From positions 4,199,885 through 4,263,884 of the forward strand of contig NC_092029.1 of assembly GCF_042242105.1 (NCBI RefSeq): a DNA stretch of 64,000 bases, read 5' to 3'. The notes beneath the pieces were generated by a model. It was not told the origin of the DNA. It did not search any database and saw nothing but the letters and a program-made list of their open reading frames with translations. Shown here one piece after another: positions 1 through 57,030 of this stretch (position 1 is its first letter; every line of letters begins with the position of its first letter). The stretch comes from Pempheris klunzingeri. Its lineage: Eukaryota > Chordata > Actinopteri > Acropomatiformes > Pempheridae. The position numbers were made by a program, and so were the translations under genes.

Positions 1-602
1 AGTTTGATCTTCCGCTGTGGAACGTTTTTAATCATGACAGGCATTTCTGAAAATTCACATTTTTGCATCATTAAACTTACTAAAGAGCTGCTTTGATTTT
101 AATGTGTGTTCAGAATCAAACACGTGGTCTCAAAACTACTTTGAAGTAAGTGCAAACAGAGCTCCAAAACACTGTGTGGAAAAGGAGATGTGTCTTTTAG
201 TGGGGGAGTTTAGCATGCTCTTTGTAAGTTTTCTCTCTATGTTAATATTTATTGTCAGAAAAACTTTTATTATCCCATCTGGAGAAATTAATTTGGTCCA
301 GTGCTCCAGACATCACAAACATGGCACAGTCCTCAGTAAGAAAACAATAGAGCAGCATATACTGTAGACTACTACAGACTTATAATAAAACGCATCAAAA
401 CATTTCTCCTACAAGGTGAAACGTGTCCGAAAAATCATACGTTTAAGATAAAATTAAAAACTCTTCAACACCTGAACACCACTGACAGCGTATCAATAAA
501 GATAGATGTGACATAAATGGATTAATAAGACAGAAAAGTCAAAGGTTTCATCAGTTGCAATCATTTAATCAGTTCTTGACTCCTGTGCTGCTCCTCTGCT
601 AG
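1..602 (+). other. cdc42bpa intron (window edge)
   Basis: AT-rich intron sequence ahead of the exon at 603; nothing else seen. Confidence 0.7.
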
Positions 603-23405
<22,803 letters not shown>

Positions 23406-23700
23406 GCCTCCGCCAGCCTCCCGCCCGCCAAACCACGCCCACCGATCCACCGACCGACAGCACAGGACTCCAAACCCTCCTCTTCCTCCTCCTCCTCCTC
23501 CTCCGCCGCAGCCTCTCACATCCTCTCTGAACCCCCCCCACCTCCTCCTCACTGCCCAGAGAACTGCACCTCCTGATGAACATTTGTCCCACTTTACAAC
23601 CTCAGTTTGTCTCACCGACGGAGCAGAAACACTAAAAGAGTCTGTCGTCTCTTTGAGGGAAACTCTGAGGGAGAAGCTAAATTAGTGGACGCTGATGTTT

Positions 23701-23732
<32 letters not shown>

Positions 23733-26345
23733 AGCTGTATGCGCTTGCTAGCGTGTGTGCATGTGTTTATTCAGAAAGGGCAAACGAAATAGGAATGAAA
23801 ACCTCCAGTTTTTTGCTAACAAATGACGTCACTCTGTCCATTCCCCCCTGTTGAGACTCAAAAAACGTCACACTGCAACAACAACAACAAAAAAAAAGGA
23901 AGAAGAAGAGGATTATTATTGAGAGAAAATGATTTGTACTTGTACATAGGACCCTTTTGGGTTTAGGGGACAATATTTTAATTTATTTATCAATCTTAGA
24001 CGAGGAAAGGGAGGTTCGCTTCACGGCCTGAATCAGACGGGTGGAGTTTAAACCCTCCTCACTTCCCTCAGTTGCTTTCTCTTCGGGTGCTGCAAAAAAA
24101 TAAAATAAAATAACAAAAAAAAAGAGAGAGAGAGAAAGGAAAGCAATGATTTTTTTTTCTTTGGCTCATGATACTAAGTGCAGTGACTTTATAATATTTT
24201 TTTATTTTGACCATCTGCGGAAAAAAAAAAACAAAGAAAAAGCTACACGCAGCGTTAATAAAGCCGCCGCGTGCGACGGCGCCCCCGTGCTACTCTCTTC
24301 CTCATTGGTCCAGTGCGAGCGACATCATCCAGCGGCCCCTGGGCGTGTCCTCCGTCGTAGTGTAGACGCTCCACTTCGCCGTGCAACCAAACTGACCAAC
24401 TCACAGGCTCCCATCACAATAATGTACATAGGTTCAAAGTAGAGAGTAATATATGATAAGGAAAATACTATAGAGAACTACACAGGAAAGAAAGAATCCT
24501 CCTTTATTTTCTTTTGTTTGTTTTGAGTGATTTGGGGTTGTATTCACACAAAAAGCCATTTTAAACCACTTTCCAGTTTTCTTTTTTTTTTTACCGATTG
24601 ATTTTAGATTTGTTTTATATTGTATGTACGACACGCATTGTGTGTGTTTTCTCTTTTCTTTTTTCTTTTTCCCCACTCTGTTTGCGTTTTGAGTGAAGAA
24701 AACCCGTGTGTGTGTGGATCGACGCGGCCGCCCGTACTGTAGAGTGAACACGTGTGTGTACGCTCACACACACACACACACACACTCACTCACACTCACA
24801 CTGAGGTGGTGTTCGCCTCGTCCCGCCCCTCCTCTGACTGTCGGAGGTGAAGTGGTGCCGCTTGTTTAATCAGCATTAACGTGTGTGTGTGTTTCTGAAT
24901 TCGCTGTGGTACCTGGATGGAAAGACGAGTCCTCCCCTTCCCGCTGAGCTCGATTTAACCAAAAAAAACGGAGAAGAAGAAGAGGGCGACTTTGGGGCGT
25001 TATTTAGTCTTTCTGACGGCTCTTGGTTCGGTTGATCTGCTCACTACAACATTTATAAGAGCTCTTCATTAAATGAGAATGTAAACGCTTAAAAGCTGCG
25101 ACAAAGTCAGCACTTGGGTTTTCCGCTTGTGGTGATGAAGCGCAGATGAAATAACCTCAGTGTTGCTGCTGTTGTCTGTAAAACGAAGCGTTCGCAGCCA
25201 GAAAAGACGGATGGAGAAGCAGTCGCTCGTGTGGTGAAACTGTAAGAGAACAAACTGTAACGTGGTGGTGTTGTTATCCGTTGGAGGCTTTTGGAGGCCT
25301 GAATGCTTCTTCGTGTCTTGTTCGTTAGAAAGGGAAACAAAAACAAGTGCTCTGGTGGTCATTCCTGCCGATTCCCCTGTTGAAACACAACAAAAGTAGC
25401 TCAAAACAGCCCATTCCACGTGTTTTCTTTTTAATATTCCATTTTATATGCAGAGGGAGGGAGAGGTTTGGAGCTCCATGGTGCGGCTACGCTGGTTTTT
25501 ATTCCAAACAGCCTCCTCTTAGAAACTTTTTTTTTTTTTTTTTTTTGAAGCTAGTGAGTCTCCGTAGTTCCTGCTGGAGTTAATCTGTAGAATGTATTCG
25601 GTCGGGGGTGAAAACTGTCTTAGCCACGTGTTTTATTATTGGCCAACGTTGTACAGAGGAGCTGACCCTAGATATCCCAGTTTAAGGAGAGGGGGGGAAG
25701 AGAAACTCAGGAAATGTCAGAACCAATGAATTATTTTCATTTAGATGAAAATGAGTGTTTGTTTAATGGATGGATGGATGGAGAGATGAATCTGGCTGTA
25801 GTGTACAGTAGACGTGACAGCAGGAAGAAAAGGGTGGCGCGGACTAGAAGATGGAGAACGGTGAGATGTTTTCAGGGGTGAAGGGCGACCCGGTGCTTCG
25901 ATGGCTGAGGTGCCACAGTGGTAACATTTAAGAGGAAGAAAATTAAAATAAAAAAATTCAAAAACGCCTTTGCATTTCAGTGAGGTCTTATCTACAGTAC
26001 CTTCTATATTATTTTGCTCTTTCATATCATATTACACTTCGTTTTTTTTTTTTTTTCTAGGATTGCTTTGTAATAATTTGTACAGTTTTGCATGTTATAG
26101 ATGTAATCATTTTTGTTTTCGGTTTGTTGTTTTACTTGGACTTGCTCCTTTTTGAACGGTTTGGGCGTTTTACTGAGGATAACCCACTACAGGTGATGTA
26201 GATTCTTTTTTGCACAAAAAAATATTTAAGGTGTAAGGTCAAAACAAAAAATAATGTATGGAACTGGCTGCCACACTTATGTGGAGAACTCATTATATTA
26301 ACCTGACTCCGATGTATTTCAATAAAGCGGAGGGCTGTTACAAAT
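23406..26345 (+). other. cdc42bpa: cdc42bpa 3-prime UTR
   Basis: About 2.9 kb without a coding frame follows the stop. It contains (GT)n at 23705-23728, A-rich tracts near 23880 and 24090-24130, (CA)n at 24765-24790, an 18-T run near 25530 and a T run at 26042. Internal AATAAA-like hexamers (e.g. near 24095 and 24256) could give shorter forms. The most 3-prime consensus signal is at 26321-26326. That the UTR is continuous to this point is inferred. Confidence 0.7.
26321..26326 (+). terminator. poly(A) signal AATAAA for cdc42bpa
   Basis: AATAAA is followed about 30 bases later by a GU-rich stretch (gtgtgtcgctgtgtggt, 26355-26371), the classic downstream element. Cleavage is expected near 26340-26350. 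Confidence 0.75.
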
Positions 26346-26389
26346 ACAACCCCAGTGTGTCGCTGTGTGGTCATTAAACACCTGGTCTT

Positions 26390-27508
26390 TTTTTAAAAAA
26401 AAACTTTATTACAAATGAACAACAAAGTCTTTACATCTATACACAAGTTTTGCCACTAGAGGAAATGTTGGTCAACATTTTACAGTAGCTACACAAGTAA
26501 GGACGCATTTCTTTAAAAAAAAAACGGGACAAACTACTCAGAATTTGACTAATTTAAGGGCGAGCTAACATCTACTCGAACTGTAAACGTGTGTTCAGAC
26601 AGAAAGAAGACAGCCGGCGGCTCACGTCATTCTTACTAATCGGACCGTTGGTGTTTATTTGCCCTCAACAGACATTAACTCTCACTTAACTTTCCGTCTG
26701 AACACACAGACATAAGGCAGGAGTTTGGATTCAGCTCTTTTCCAGTATTTCAGCCCTTTTTGTTCTAGCGAAGCACAGATTTAAACATTACACCAATCAA
26801 GTACCTCAATATTAAGAAAAACAACAGCTTTTAAAATGAGTCAAGGCTTTTATAAAGTCCAGGAGTCATGTACAGCATTTGTAGTGTGTTTGGCAGAAGT
26901 GGTTTGTTCCCTAAAAGTTTAAATAATTAGTTCTCTTTCATGTGGAGTTTCAAATTTGGAGGTTTTAGCAGGTTAAGTTTCCAGAATCTCAGATTTTGGA
27001 GACTGAAAATAAAGGAGACGTCAGTAGCTGAAGAGGTGCAAATTAGTTAAAATGCAGTCAGTAAAAAAAAAAAAAACCCTCGTGAAGGCTCGTAATGTCT
27101 GTCGGCCGTCATTCAGATCCAGTTCAGAGTCCTTTATACAAACAGTGTGACTAAAACAATCCAGTCTGTCAGTGTTGGGCACATTTTGCAGGTCCAACAG
27201 TGAAGCCTTGTCGTCCGTCCACGCGTCCCGTCAGGACCAGAAAATCCACCGTAGTTTTGTAAACTGGACAAAAATGGTTTTGAACTTCAGTTTTTGGGAT
27301 CAGCAGGAAGGTCGAGTAAAGCTGAGAGGACGTTTTAAGGCATCGATCCACGCTCGGTCCTCTGGGTTTGGCTGGACGTAGCCCTACTCTAGCTAACTTC
27401 ATCTTCATCGTTCGGAGCTTCTACGTTCAGTCTGTGGATCCTCACACATTCTTCCACTTTCTAGAAAAAAGACAGAAAAGTCATCTTTCCTACTTCTGCC
27501 CGTCCCGT
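26390..27508 (-). other. fzd3: fzd3 3-prime UTR
   Basis: About 1.1 kb between the fzd3 stop (27509-27511) and the minus-strand poly(A) signal. No coding frame of interest is seen on either strand. Its extent is inferred from the signal. Confidence 0.65.
26405..26410 (-). terminator. poly(A) signal AATAAA for fzd3
   Basis: On the minus strand this reads TAATAAAG. It is followed within 20-40 bases by a T-rich then GTGT-containing stretch. It is the first consensus signal met when reading fzd3 leftward past its T-rich end, and it faces the cdc42bpa signal. Confidence 0.7.
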
Positions 27509-46166
<18,658 letters not shown>

Positions 46167-46583
46167 GGCTGGTCCGTGGAGTAGGAAGGAAGAAAGACGG
46201 CTGGTTAGGAAGAGGGGTTGAGCCCCGTTAGCATCTGGCTCATTCAGCAGGAAATCACAAGGCTTAAGGAGCGTCCAGGACTGTCTGGTAGTCTCTTCCT
46301 CCTCTTCAGCTCACGGAGAAACAGCCGGGGTCGGGCAGCGCGATCCGGCAGGGCCATGGTTGAAGCTGGCTGCATCCATCACCGTGGAGAGTCCGGTCAG
46401 TGGAGGCAGTGTGTCACAAGACCTCCATCACCTGAGAGATGCCGTGGTCCTTTAAGACGCTGCGCTGTGACGAGCGGCTCACACTCCTCCCTCTCCTCTC
46501 CTGCCTGGAAGGACGGCGATGATGCTTTGGAGAAAATACCGGTGACAGACAAAAGCTGGTGGAGGTGATGTTCAGCCTGCGAC
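46167..46583 (-). other. fzd3: fzd3 5-prime UTR part of the start-codon exon
   Basis: The exon with the ATG appears to begin at 46583, where the minus strand reads ttttatatttcag then GTCGCAGG. This gives a 417-base leader segment with a 37-codon upstream ORF (see findings). No earlier strong acceptor was seen between the ATG and 46583. Confidence 0.6.
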
Positions 46584-47160
46584 CTGAAATATAAAACCAA
46601 AGACAGACGTCAGTATCAGGTCACCTTTAGCAGGTTACACATCTGTAGTACGTTTTGAAAATAGCAACCCATTTAAAAAAATAATAATCTAAATAAGACT
46701 AATCACACACACTGAAAAAGGCGGTTTCAAGAGGGTTGGTAATTGCTTTTTCAGGTCACCAACTGTGGTGGGTGGGCTCTGTAGATGAATGATAACATTA
46801 ACAGGATTAATTAACAACCAATATATCATGCTAGTGCCTCAGAATAACAGCACAACGTTTGCACACAGCACAAACAGCAGAATAATGAATCTACCTGAAC
46901 ATCTACACGAGTATTTAGAGCCTTTTGTGCCACTTTGGTGAAGTCACATACAATAATGTGTGGTTTGTTCTCATTTCTGCTGAGTGTTATTAGTGTAATT
47001 TTAGTGGTGTGACCTTAATTTGTAGTCTAACAAACGCTGCAGCTCAGAAACAATTATTCTAGTGTGATGTTGCTGGGTTTTTTTTTTTTTTCCATAACGG
47101 AAATTGCTGCATTTACATGACAGTACACACCCATAGCCTTCCCATTCACTGAAAAAACAC

Positions 47161-47188
<28 letters not shown>
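47161..47188 (+). repeat. (AAT)n microsatellite
   Basis: Nine AAT units in the fzd3 5-prime UTR intron. A similar run lies at 62958-62983 in cyria intron 1. Confidence 0.92.
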
Positions 47189-47191
<3 letters not shown>

Positions 47192-47634
47192 TCTAGCGCA
47201 CCTGTGTCTACGTGAAACAAGCCTGTTATAAAGGAGCTATAAATCTGTGGGTCTACCTGTTTTGAGGGGCTCCTCCTACGGCTCCTAGCAGGGAATTCAC
47301 GCATTAATTGTGGATGTGAGAGCAGCTAACTACCGTAACTGGGAGGCTAACTGGTAGTTAGTGAGCTGTAACTGACCCGCGGCAGGACACAACCAGAAAA
47401 AACGGTTGGTTGGTTTAAACAAAAAACAAACAAACAAATAAAATGTCAAGCAGCGCAGCGGAGACAAAAGATGACGGTTAGTTAAATGATGGTAACCGTA
47501 GCATTTGTAGCCTCCGTGCCGGTGTTGTAATTCACATCACCGAGCCGGGCGTCAGCGGGAGGGGGGCGACCGTTACGGAGAAGCAGCCCCGGGGAAGGCG
47601 TTCGATAAGCGGGTTAAATTTAAGGCAACTTTAC

Positions 47635-47850
47635 CTGGATGTTGAGCCGGAAATTTCACGTGTAGCAACGCGGTCTCCTCGAGTTGGTTAACAATGAGTG
47701 AGTGTCCCTCTGCCCGCACCCTCCTCCCGTCTCCTCCTGCTGCTGCTGCTGCTGCTGCTGTCCTCCTCCTCCTCCTCCTCCTCCGCCTCCTTCTGTCCCT
47801 CCTTCGCGTCAAGGCGGCGACATTTTCAAAATGGCGTCCACCCAGAACTT
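47635..47850 (-). promoter_or_regulatory. fzd3 first noncoding exon and promoter region
   Basis: The minus strand has a donor at 47634 (CATCCAG then gtaaag) that can splice to 46583. Upstream is GC- and CpG-richer than its surroundings. It contains a YY1-like ATGGCG motif (47831-47836 region), a (CTC)n run and a (CTG)7 run. The transcription start was not located; the right edge is approximate. Confidence 0.5.
47737..47783 (-). repeat. (CAG)7 and (GAG)n triplets in fzd3 first exon/promoter
   Basis: Plus strand reads (CTG)7 followed by (TCC)8-like units; on the fzd3 strand these are GAG then CAG triplets upstream of the 47634 donor, so probably transcribed. Confidence 0.9.
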
Positions 47851-48779
47851 TCAAAATAAAAGCTTCCATCAACAAAGTGATTTCAGAATGACTGATCTTT
47901 AGAGTATTCTGAGTGTATTAACCATGTAGTAACAGTTTTATTCTTACTTTACTACCAGCATACATAGAAAATGCGTTTTTAAAGAATATTAGATAGATAC
48001 ATGTAGTTTAAATTAAAGCATTACAGCAGCATAAAAAATGAATAAAAAAATAACACTAGAAGAAGGAATAGATATACATTTAGGAATTGCAATACAATAA
48101 CAAATAAGAAGCTCAACTATAGTGAATCTAAAGTTAAAAAATATGTATCTACATATCTAAAATGTAAACATACTATAGTACATCTAAAATAAAACATATA
48201 CAAGCATGAAAATAAAATATGAACAAAATGCATCAGCAAAGTTAATCTACTCAAGTAATCTAAATATAAAACTAAGATATCTAAAATGTGTAAAATGACA
48301 TCATTTAAAGCATTATATAACCAACATTATTGATCTTGTCATTCAGTCATTCATTAAGTTAATTTACTCAACTAAATGTCAGAGGTAAATATTTTCACTC
48401 CTGTTAATCACTGGTTATTGTCTATGAACTTGAAAAATACAGTGCACTGATATAGACATATATGGCTATACTAACTACAGGTAAAAATAAGTAAAGTAAA
48501 ATGACACTTCATGTGATGCATCAATATTGACAATGACAATAACGCTATCCTACAGTTACAACATCACTTACATGGGGCATTTTCCTACAAAACAAGTGCT
48601 TTAATGTGTGTTTTTTTTAATTACTGTGGTGGGATTTCTTATCTTATCTTACTCAGTTATAAGTAGATGAATATAAGTCAGAATGACAGTAAATCATGAT
48701 ATTCTATGATGATATAAAGCCAAAAAAGACAAGGTACATGCAGCCTGAAAACCAATTTCAAAAAACAAACTGACAGATT
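47851..48779. other. AT-rich intergenic region between fzd3 and fbxo16
   Basis: Strongly AT-rich, with no open frame or named repeat recognised. Confidence 0.6.
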
Positions 48780-49050
48780 TTACTTTGAAGTCCCGCTGAC
48801 AGGTTTCCGGTCTTGCGCAGTCTGTGTCTGTCTAGCTTGACGCAGCTCGTGCTCTTTCTTCGCAGCAGGTTTTCTGTCTTCGCTGCGCGCGGCCGCTCAT
48901 CCGAGCACGAGCAGCTTTCTGCTCCTCAATGAAAAACTTGTGCTGCAGGCGGAGTTCGTGCAGGACGTCCGAGAGACGGGCCTGACATGTTTGATCTGAT
49001 CCAGTGTTCACAGCCACAGCAGCGGGTTTAAGTGCACTGATGCAACATGG
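48780..49050 (-). pseudogene. unrecognised GC-rich open frame, apparently frameshifted
   Basis: In an AT-rich gap between fzd3 and fbxo16, the minus strand has a CpG-containing open segment without an in-frame ATG: TGSDQTCQARLSDVLHELRL, QHKFFIEEQKAARARMSGRA, stopping at 48832. A second frame takes over at about 48865 with KPAAKKEHELRQARQTQTAQ and ends VSGTSK with TAA at 48780-48782. The two charged, helix-like pieces would form one reading if a small frameshift lay near 48865. I do not recognise the protein; it could be a decayed retrocopy, an exon with an error, or chance. Confidence 0.3.
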
Positions 49051-49559
49051 GAATTATTGCATCTAATAAAGCAGAGCCAACGCCTATACTAGTGTAATTA
49101 AATGTTATTACTATTGTGAATGTTGAATCACACACGTTTAATGTTTAAGAATGTGAATATATTTGATTAATAATTGTGTTTGTGCATGTAGATGATATTC
49201 ATTCAAATGTCTGATATACTGATGTTGCACTGTTACAGTGCGAAAATGAGAAAATTCTACATTTCCACGTCCAAAACTGGCCGATTCCTCAAGTTAGAAC
49301 CATGTTCTGACGTGTTCAAGCTGAGAAACGTGTTTTTTATTTTTATTTTTTTTCAGTATCAGTGTATCAGAGGAAGAAGGTCTCGGCAGCAATTCGCAGT
49401 GTCAGGCCTTCTGCACTGCATTTGTCATCATTAGAGCCACTGCACACACACACACTGCACACACACTCCACTGTGCTGTTCTTTGCAGCAGCATACCCCC
49501 CCCCTCCTCTGTGTGTGACAGGCTGTGCATGCAAGGAGAGCACTCACACTGTTACTATG

Positions 49560-49596
49560 GGAACGAGTAAACTGTGCACAGGCAAGTGGGAAGAAG

Positions 49597-49632
<36 letters not shown>

Positions 49633-49709
49633 GTTGGGTGTTTCTGAGAGTGTGTGTGTGTGTTTAGGAGTTGGATTTACTTCCTTCTGCCAGCAGAGGA
49701 GAACTGATG
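49560..49709 (+). other. fbxo16: probable fbxo16 5-prime UTR exon
   Basis: A donor (GAACTGATG then gtgagt) at 49710 precedes the 50124 acceptor (gtgtatttcag). The upstream stretch is purine-rich (GAAGAAGAA). The exon start is not defined; this is the best candidate leader exon. Confidence 0.4.
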
Positions 49710-49775
49710 GTGAGTTAAACACCAGAGGAGTGTGTTGAACAGCTCTAATGTAAACTCTTATAACGCTACAGGCTT

Positions 49776-49809
<34 letters not shown>

Positions 49810-50049
49810 ACTGACTGAGAAATGCTTCATTTATTAGTTAACAGTGGAGAAAAACGCAGTAATAAGACTATTTAGAGAAGAAGACGTCTGCTGCAGTGCC
49901 AAGATCATCACTTAGCGTTATTTATAGGACGTTATAGGTTGTACGTGACATGAAAGCTGGTATGTTATGTAACTTTTAGAAGGAGGACACCATTAACTTT
50001 TAAGCTCTCAGACGGATCCTGTGGGGAGGGCCAGCGCTGATGTAAACAG

Positions 50050-50091
<42 letters not shown>

Positions 50092-50155
50092 GTGTGGATA
50101 AAGCTGTGTTGTGTGTATTTCAGTGCATCACCTTTAACCCAGCTGGTGCTGACAG

Positions 50156-54192
<4,037 letters not shown>

Positions 54193-54555
54193 CGCCTGCT
54201 CCTACACGCCTCTGGGCTCCATATGATGTAACCACACAGCAAGATGAATGTATTCAGGGCAAGTTATGGCCTCAAAATGACTGAATCTGCAAGAAAGTCA
54301 CAGACTTGCAGCTTGTGACCCTATTAGAAATGTTTTATGTCTTGTACTAATGCATCTAATTATCAGGGAATCTATTATAGGAGATATAAAAATATGTAGA
54401 TAACTCTTAATGCTGTTCTCCCACTGATTGTCTCCACTTTCAATGTGTAAAACATCAGAGATGCTCTCTGTTCATTCTGTGCTGCAGCCCAAATTACAAA
54501 GCATCTTCTTAGATATACATCTTAATGTGGAGCGTGACAACTTTCTCAGGGAGAA

Positions 54556-54561
54556 AATAAA
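54556..54561 (+). terminator. candidate poly(A) signal for fbxo16
   Basis: AATAAA about 360 bases past the stop. Another AATAAA is at 54870-54875. Neither has a decisive downstream element. Confidence 0.35.
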
Positions 54562-54944
54562 AGTGGCTGATTATTTTCAGACTGACTGAGGATAAATTGG
54601 CCGGCAGGTCTGGACGGATCCTTTTTTCATGAAGTAATTCTCTCAGTTTCCTTGATAATTGTGGGAGTTGTGTGTGAGGATGACACATTTCATGCAGGAG
54701 AACCAACCAGACATCTTTGTAGCAGTTTGTCAGATATTTTTATGTAGCGTGTTTGTTATTTTATCTGCCCCATGTATGCCCCTTGTTAGGTGAGCCACAG
54801 TTTAAAGGGTAAGTTCACCCAATGTATTCATTTACCCCCAGTGGTAATTACTCATGTACGTGTCACTGGAATAAACCGTGACACAGTCACCAATTTCTTT
54901 TGGAACTATTATCTACTGAATAACCCTAAAAACTGTTCACAGTG

Positions 54945-54979
54945 AGATCTGTGGATCTCTGTGGATCTCTGTGGATCCC
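54945..54979 (+). repeat. tandem GTGGATCTCT unit
   Basis: Three copies of a 10-bp unit (ctgtggatct) in the fbxo16-cyria gap. Confidence 0.8.
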
Positions 54980-55481
54980 TGCAGCCCTGATATCAGACAA
55001 AATATTCTCTCACACTGCAAAGATTTTATTCAGCAGGTTGAAACTGATGTGGAAGCACATTTCTATCAATGACAGGCACGCCGCTGTTTGACTATCAGCC
55101 CTGGACTGTGGCTGCGTCCCACACAGGAGACATGGAGTGAAGCACATCGACCACATCGGGAAGAGCTGCAGCTTCAAGACAAGATTCAGGAATACAGCTC
55201 CTGTCAGAAGGTGTAGTTTGATTCATTTGGCTCATGCAGTGGATCCTACAATTATGACAGATTATTGTGGATTATTGCAGCACTGAGTGGAGATAAAAAA
55301 TTATGAAAACTTACATTTATCACTTGGAATAAAAAGCCAATAACAAGAAATGCTTCTTTTTTTTTTTAAAGAAAAAAGAGATTTTAAGGTTTAGAATAAA
55401 TAATCTGACAATAATCTGTTCATCACATGCTGTAAATAAGTAATCCAAAGGAAACGCAGTCTGTTTAAGAAATGTACCACC

Positions 55482-55487
55482 TTTATT
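55482..55487 (-). terminator. candidate distal poly(A) signal for cyria
   Basis: TTTATT on the plus strand reads AATAAA on the minus strand. It is one of several candidates; chosen as the most distal clear one before fbxo16. Confidence 0.35.
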
Positions 55488-56539
55488 ATCCAATCCACAC
55501 ATCCCATTCAATATGCAATACAAAGCCATAGCAATTTATATAAACAGTGAGTCTGAACTCCAAAAATATTAAACAATAATCGTCAGTTTAAGACCAAAAA
55601 AAAAAAAAAAAAAAAGTATTCAAAACAACATCTTGCATCCAAACACACAGTAGCATATCTCGGGCGAAGAGGGAAGCTTCGTGTACATCAATCATGACAG
55701 AAGATGTGATTTTGTGAAAAAGCCACTTCAGTCAAGTCAGATATGAAATATATCAGTATCATACATACACTTTGCTCCAAGTCTCCAACAGTTTTCACTC
55801 ATTGCATTCAAAGTATGACTCTCACACACACACACACACACACACGTATACGTTACTAAATACAAGAGGATCAACACATAAACAGACTGAATGAATGGGA
55901 GACACCAGACGTGTTATGTTAATGTTAATCAAATGAATTGAATTGTTAATGAAATAAAATGAAAGTAATTCTGTGGATGAAAAATAAGAATATTGTCTTT
56001 ACAGGTTTCACAGGTTTCTGAGTCTTTAAGGCAATGTTGTGATAAAGCCACAGACATTTCTATATTGTAAGATCACTGATGTGATGATGGTCATAACGTT
56101 GTTACTGTAATAGATGTCAGTTGTTCCTTTTGGTAAAGTGGAAGCAGAAGGTTTTACAACAGTATAACCAAAAATAAAACAACCGATTTGAGTATTTATT
56201 AGTTGCATCCTTTTAAAAACACACTCATATCTTATCCATGAACCACAAATTCTCTTAAAGCAGTCACAGGCGATGAGATTGTCCGACCTCGTCAGCAGGT
56301 TTGTTCGAGTGTGTTAGGAGCTGCTGTGGCACATTGAGGAAATGAGCAGAAAGAAGAAATATCCATGTTGTGATGATAATAAAATGAGCAAAGATCATCG
56401 GTAGCACACACCAGAGTCTCATGTTGGCCACAGTGACGGTGAGAGATAAAGGCAAACAGACTCAGAGCGCTTTAAAAGTCCTTAATTCTTACTTCAGCAG
56501 TCCAACTTAAGACAAACTTTGAAGTGCTTGTTATTCTTA

Positions 56540-57030
56540 AACAGTCATTTGCCAAACTATGAAGTGATCCTGGGTGTGGTTTGGTTAGAAAATGAACCTG
56601 ATCACACTGATCCAGTGCAGACAATTAGAGCGAATTATTCCTTTAACCCACCTGGGGACAGATCCACAGCACAGACCATAAATAAACACAGACGACATGA
56701 CAGCTCCCCCAAATGACGCCCCCTAGTGGCTGCTGCTAGTAAAGCCCGCCCACTCCATGTTAGTGAATGGAGCAAACTAACAAATCAAAACGCACATAAT
56801 AAAAGATGGTTTCTGTCATTTTAGGTTGTTCTTATCCTGCTGATGTATGTGTTCATTTTCCTCATCAGTTTGGCTTTAGAAGGGGGCGAAACGTCATGAC
56901 TGAAAATGTGCGCACACACTCAGGCAGAAGTCATATCTGGGATATTTTATCTTTACACAGCAGGAGGAAGGGAGCGGATATGTGTCGTCCATCTTTATGT
57001 ACAGTCTATGATCCAGAGGGTTAAGCAGAA
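56540..57030. repeat. probable degenerate interspersed repeat in cyria 3-prime region
   Basis: Contains gccccctagtggctgctg, ccatgttagtgaatggagc and gtgtcgtccatctttatgta followed by cagtctatg, phrases I associate with a common percomorph repeat. Family assignment is from memory of style, not a search. Confidence 0.35.
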
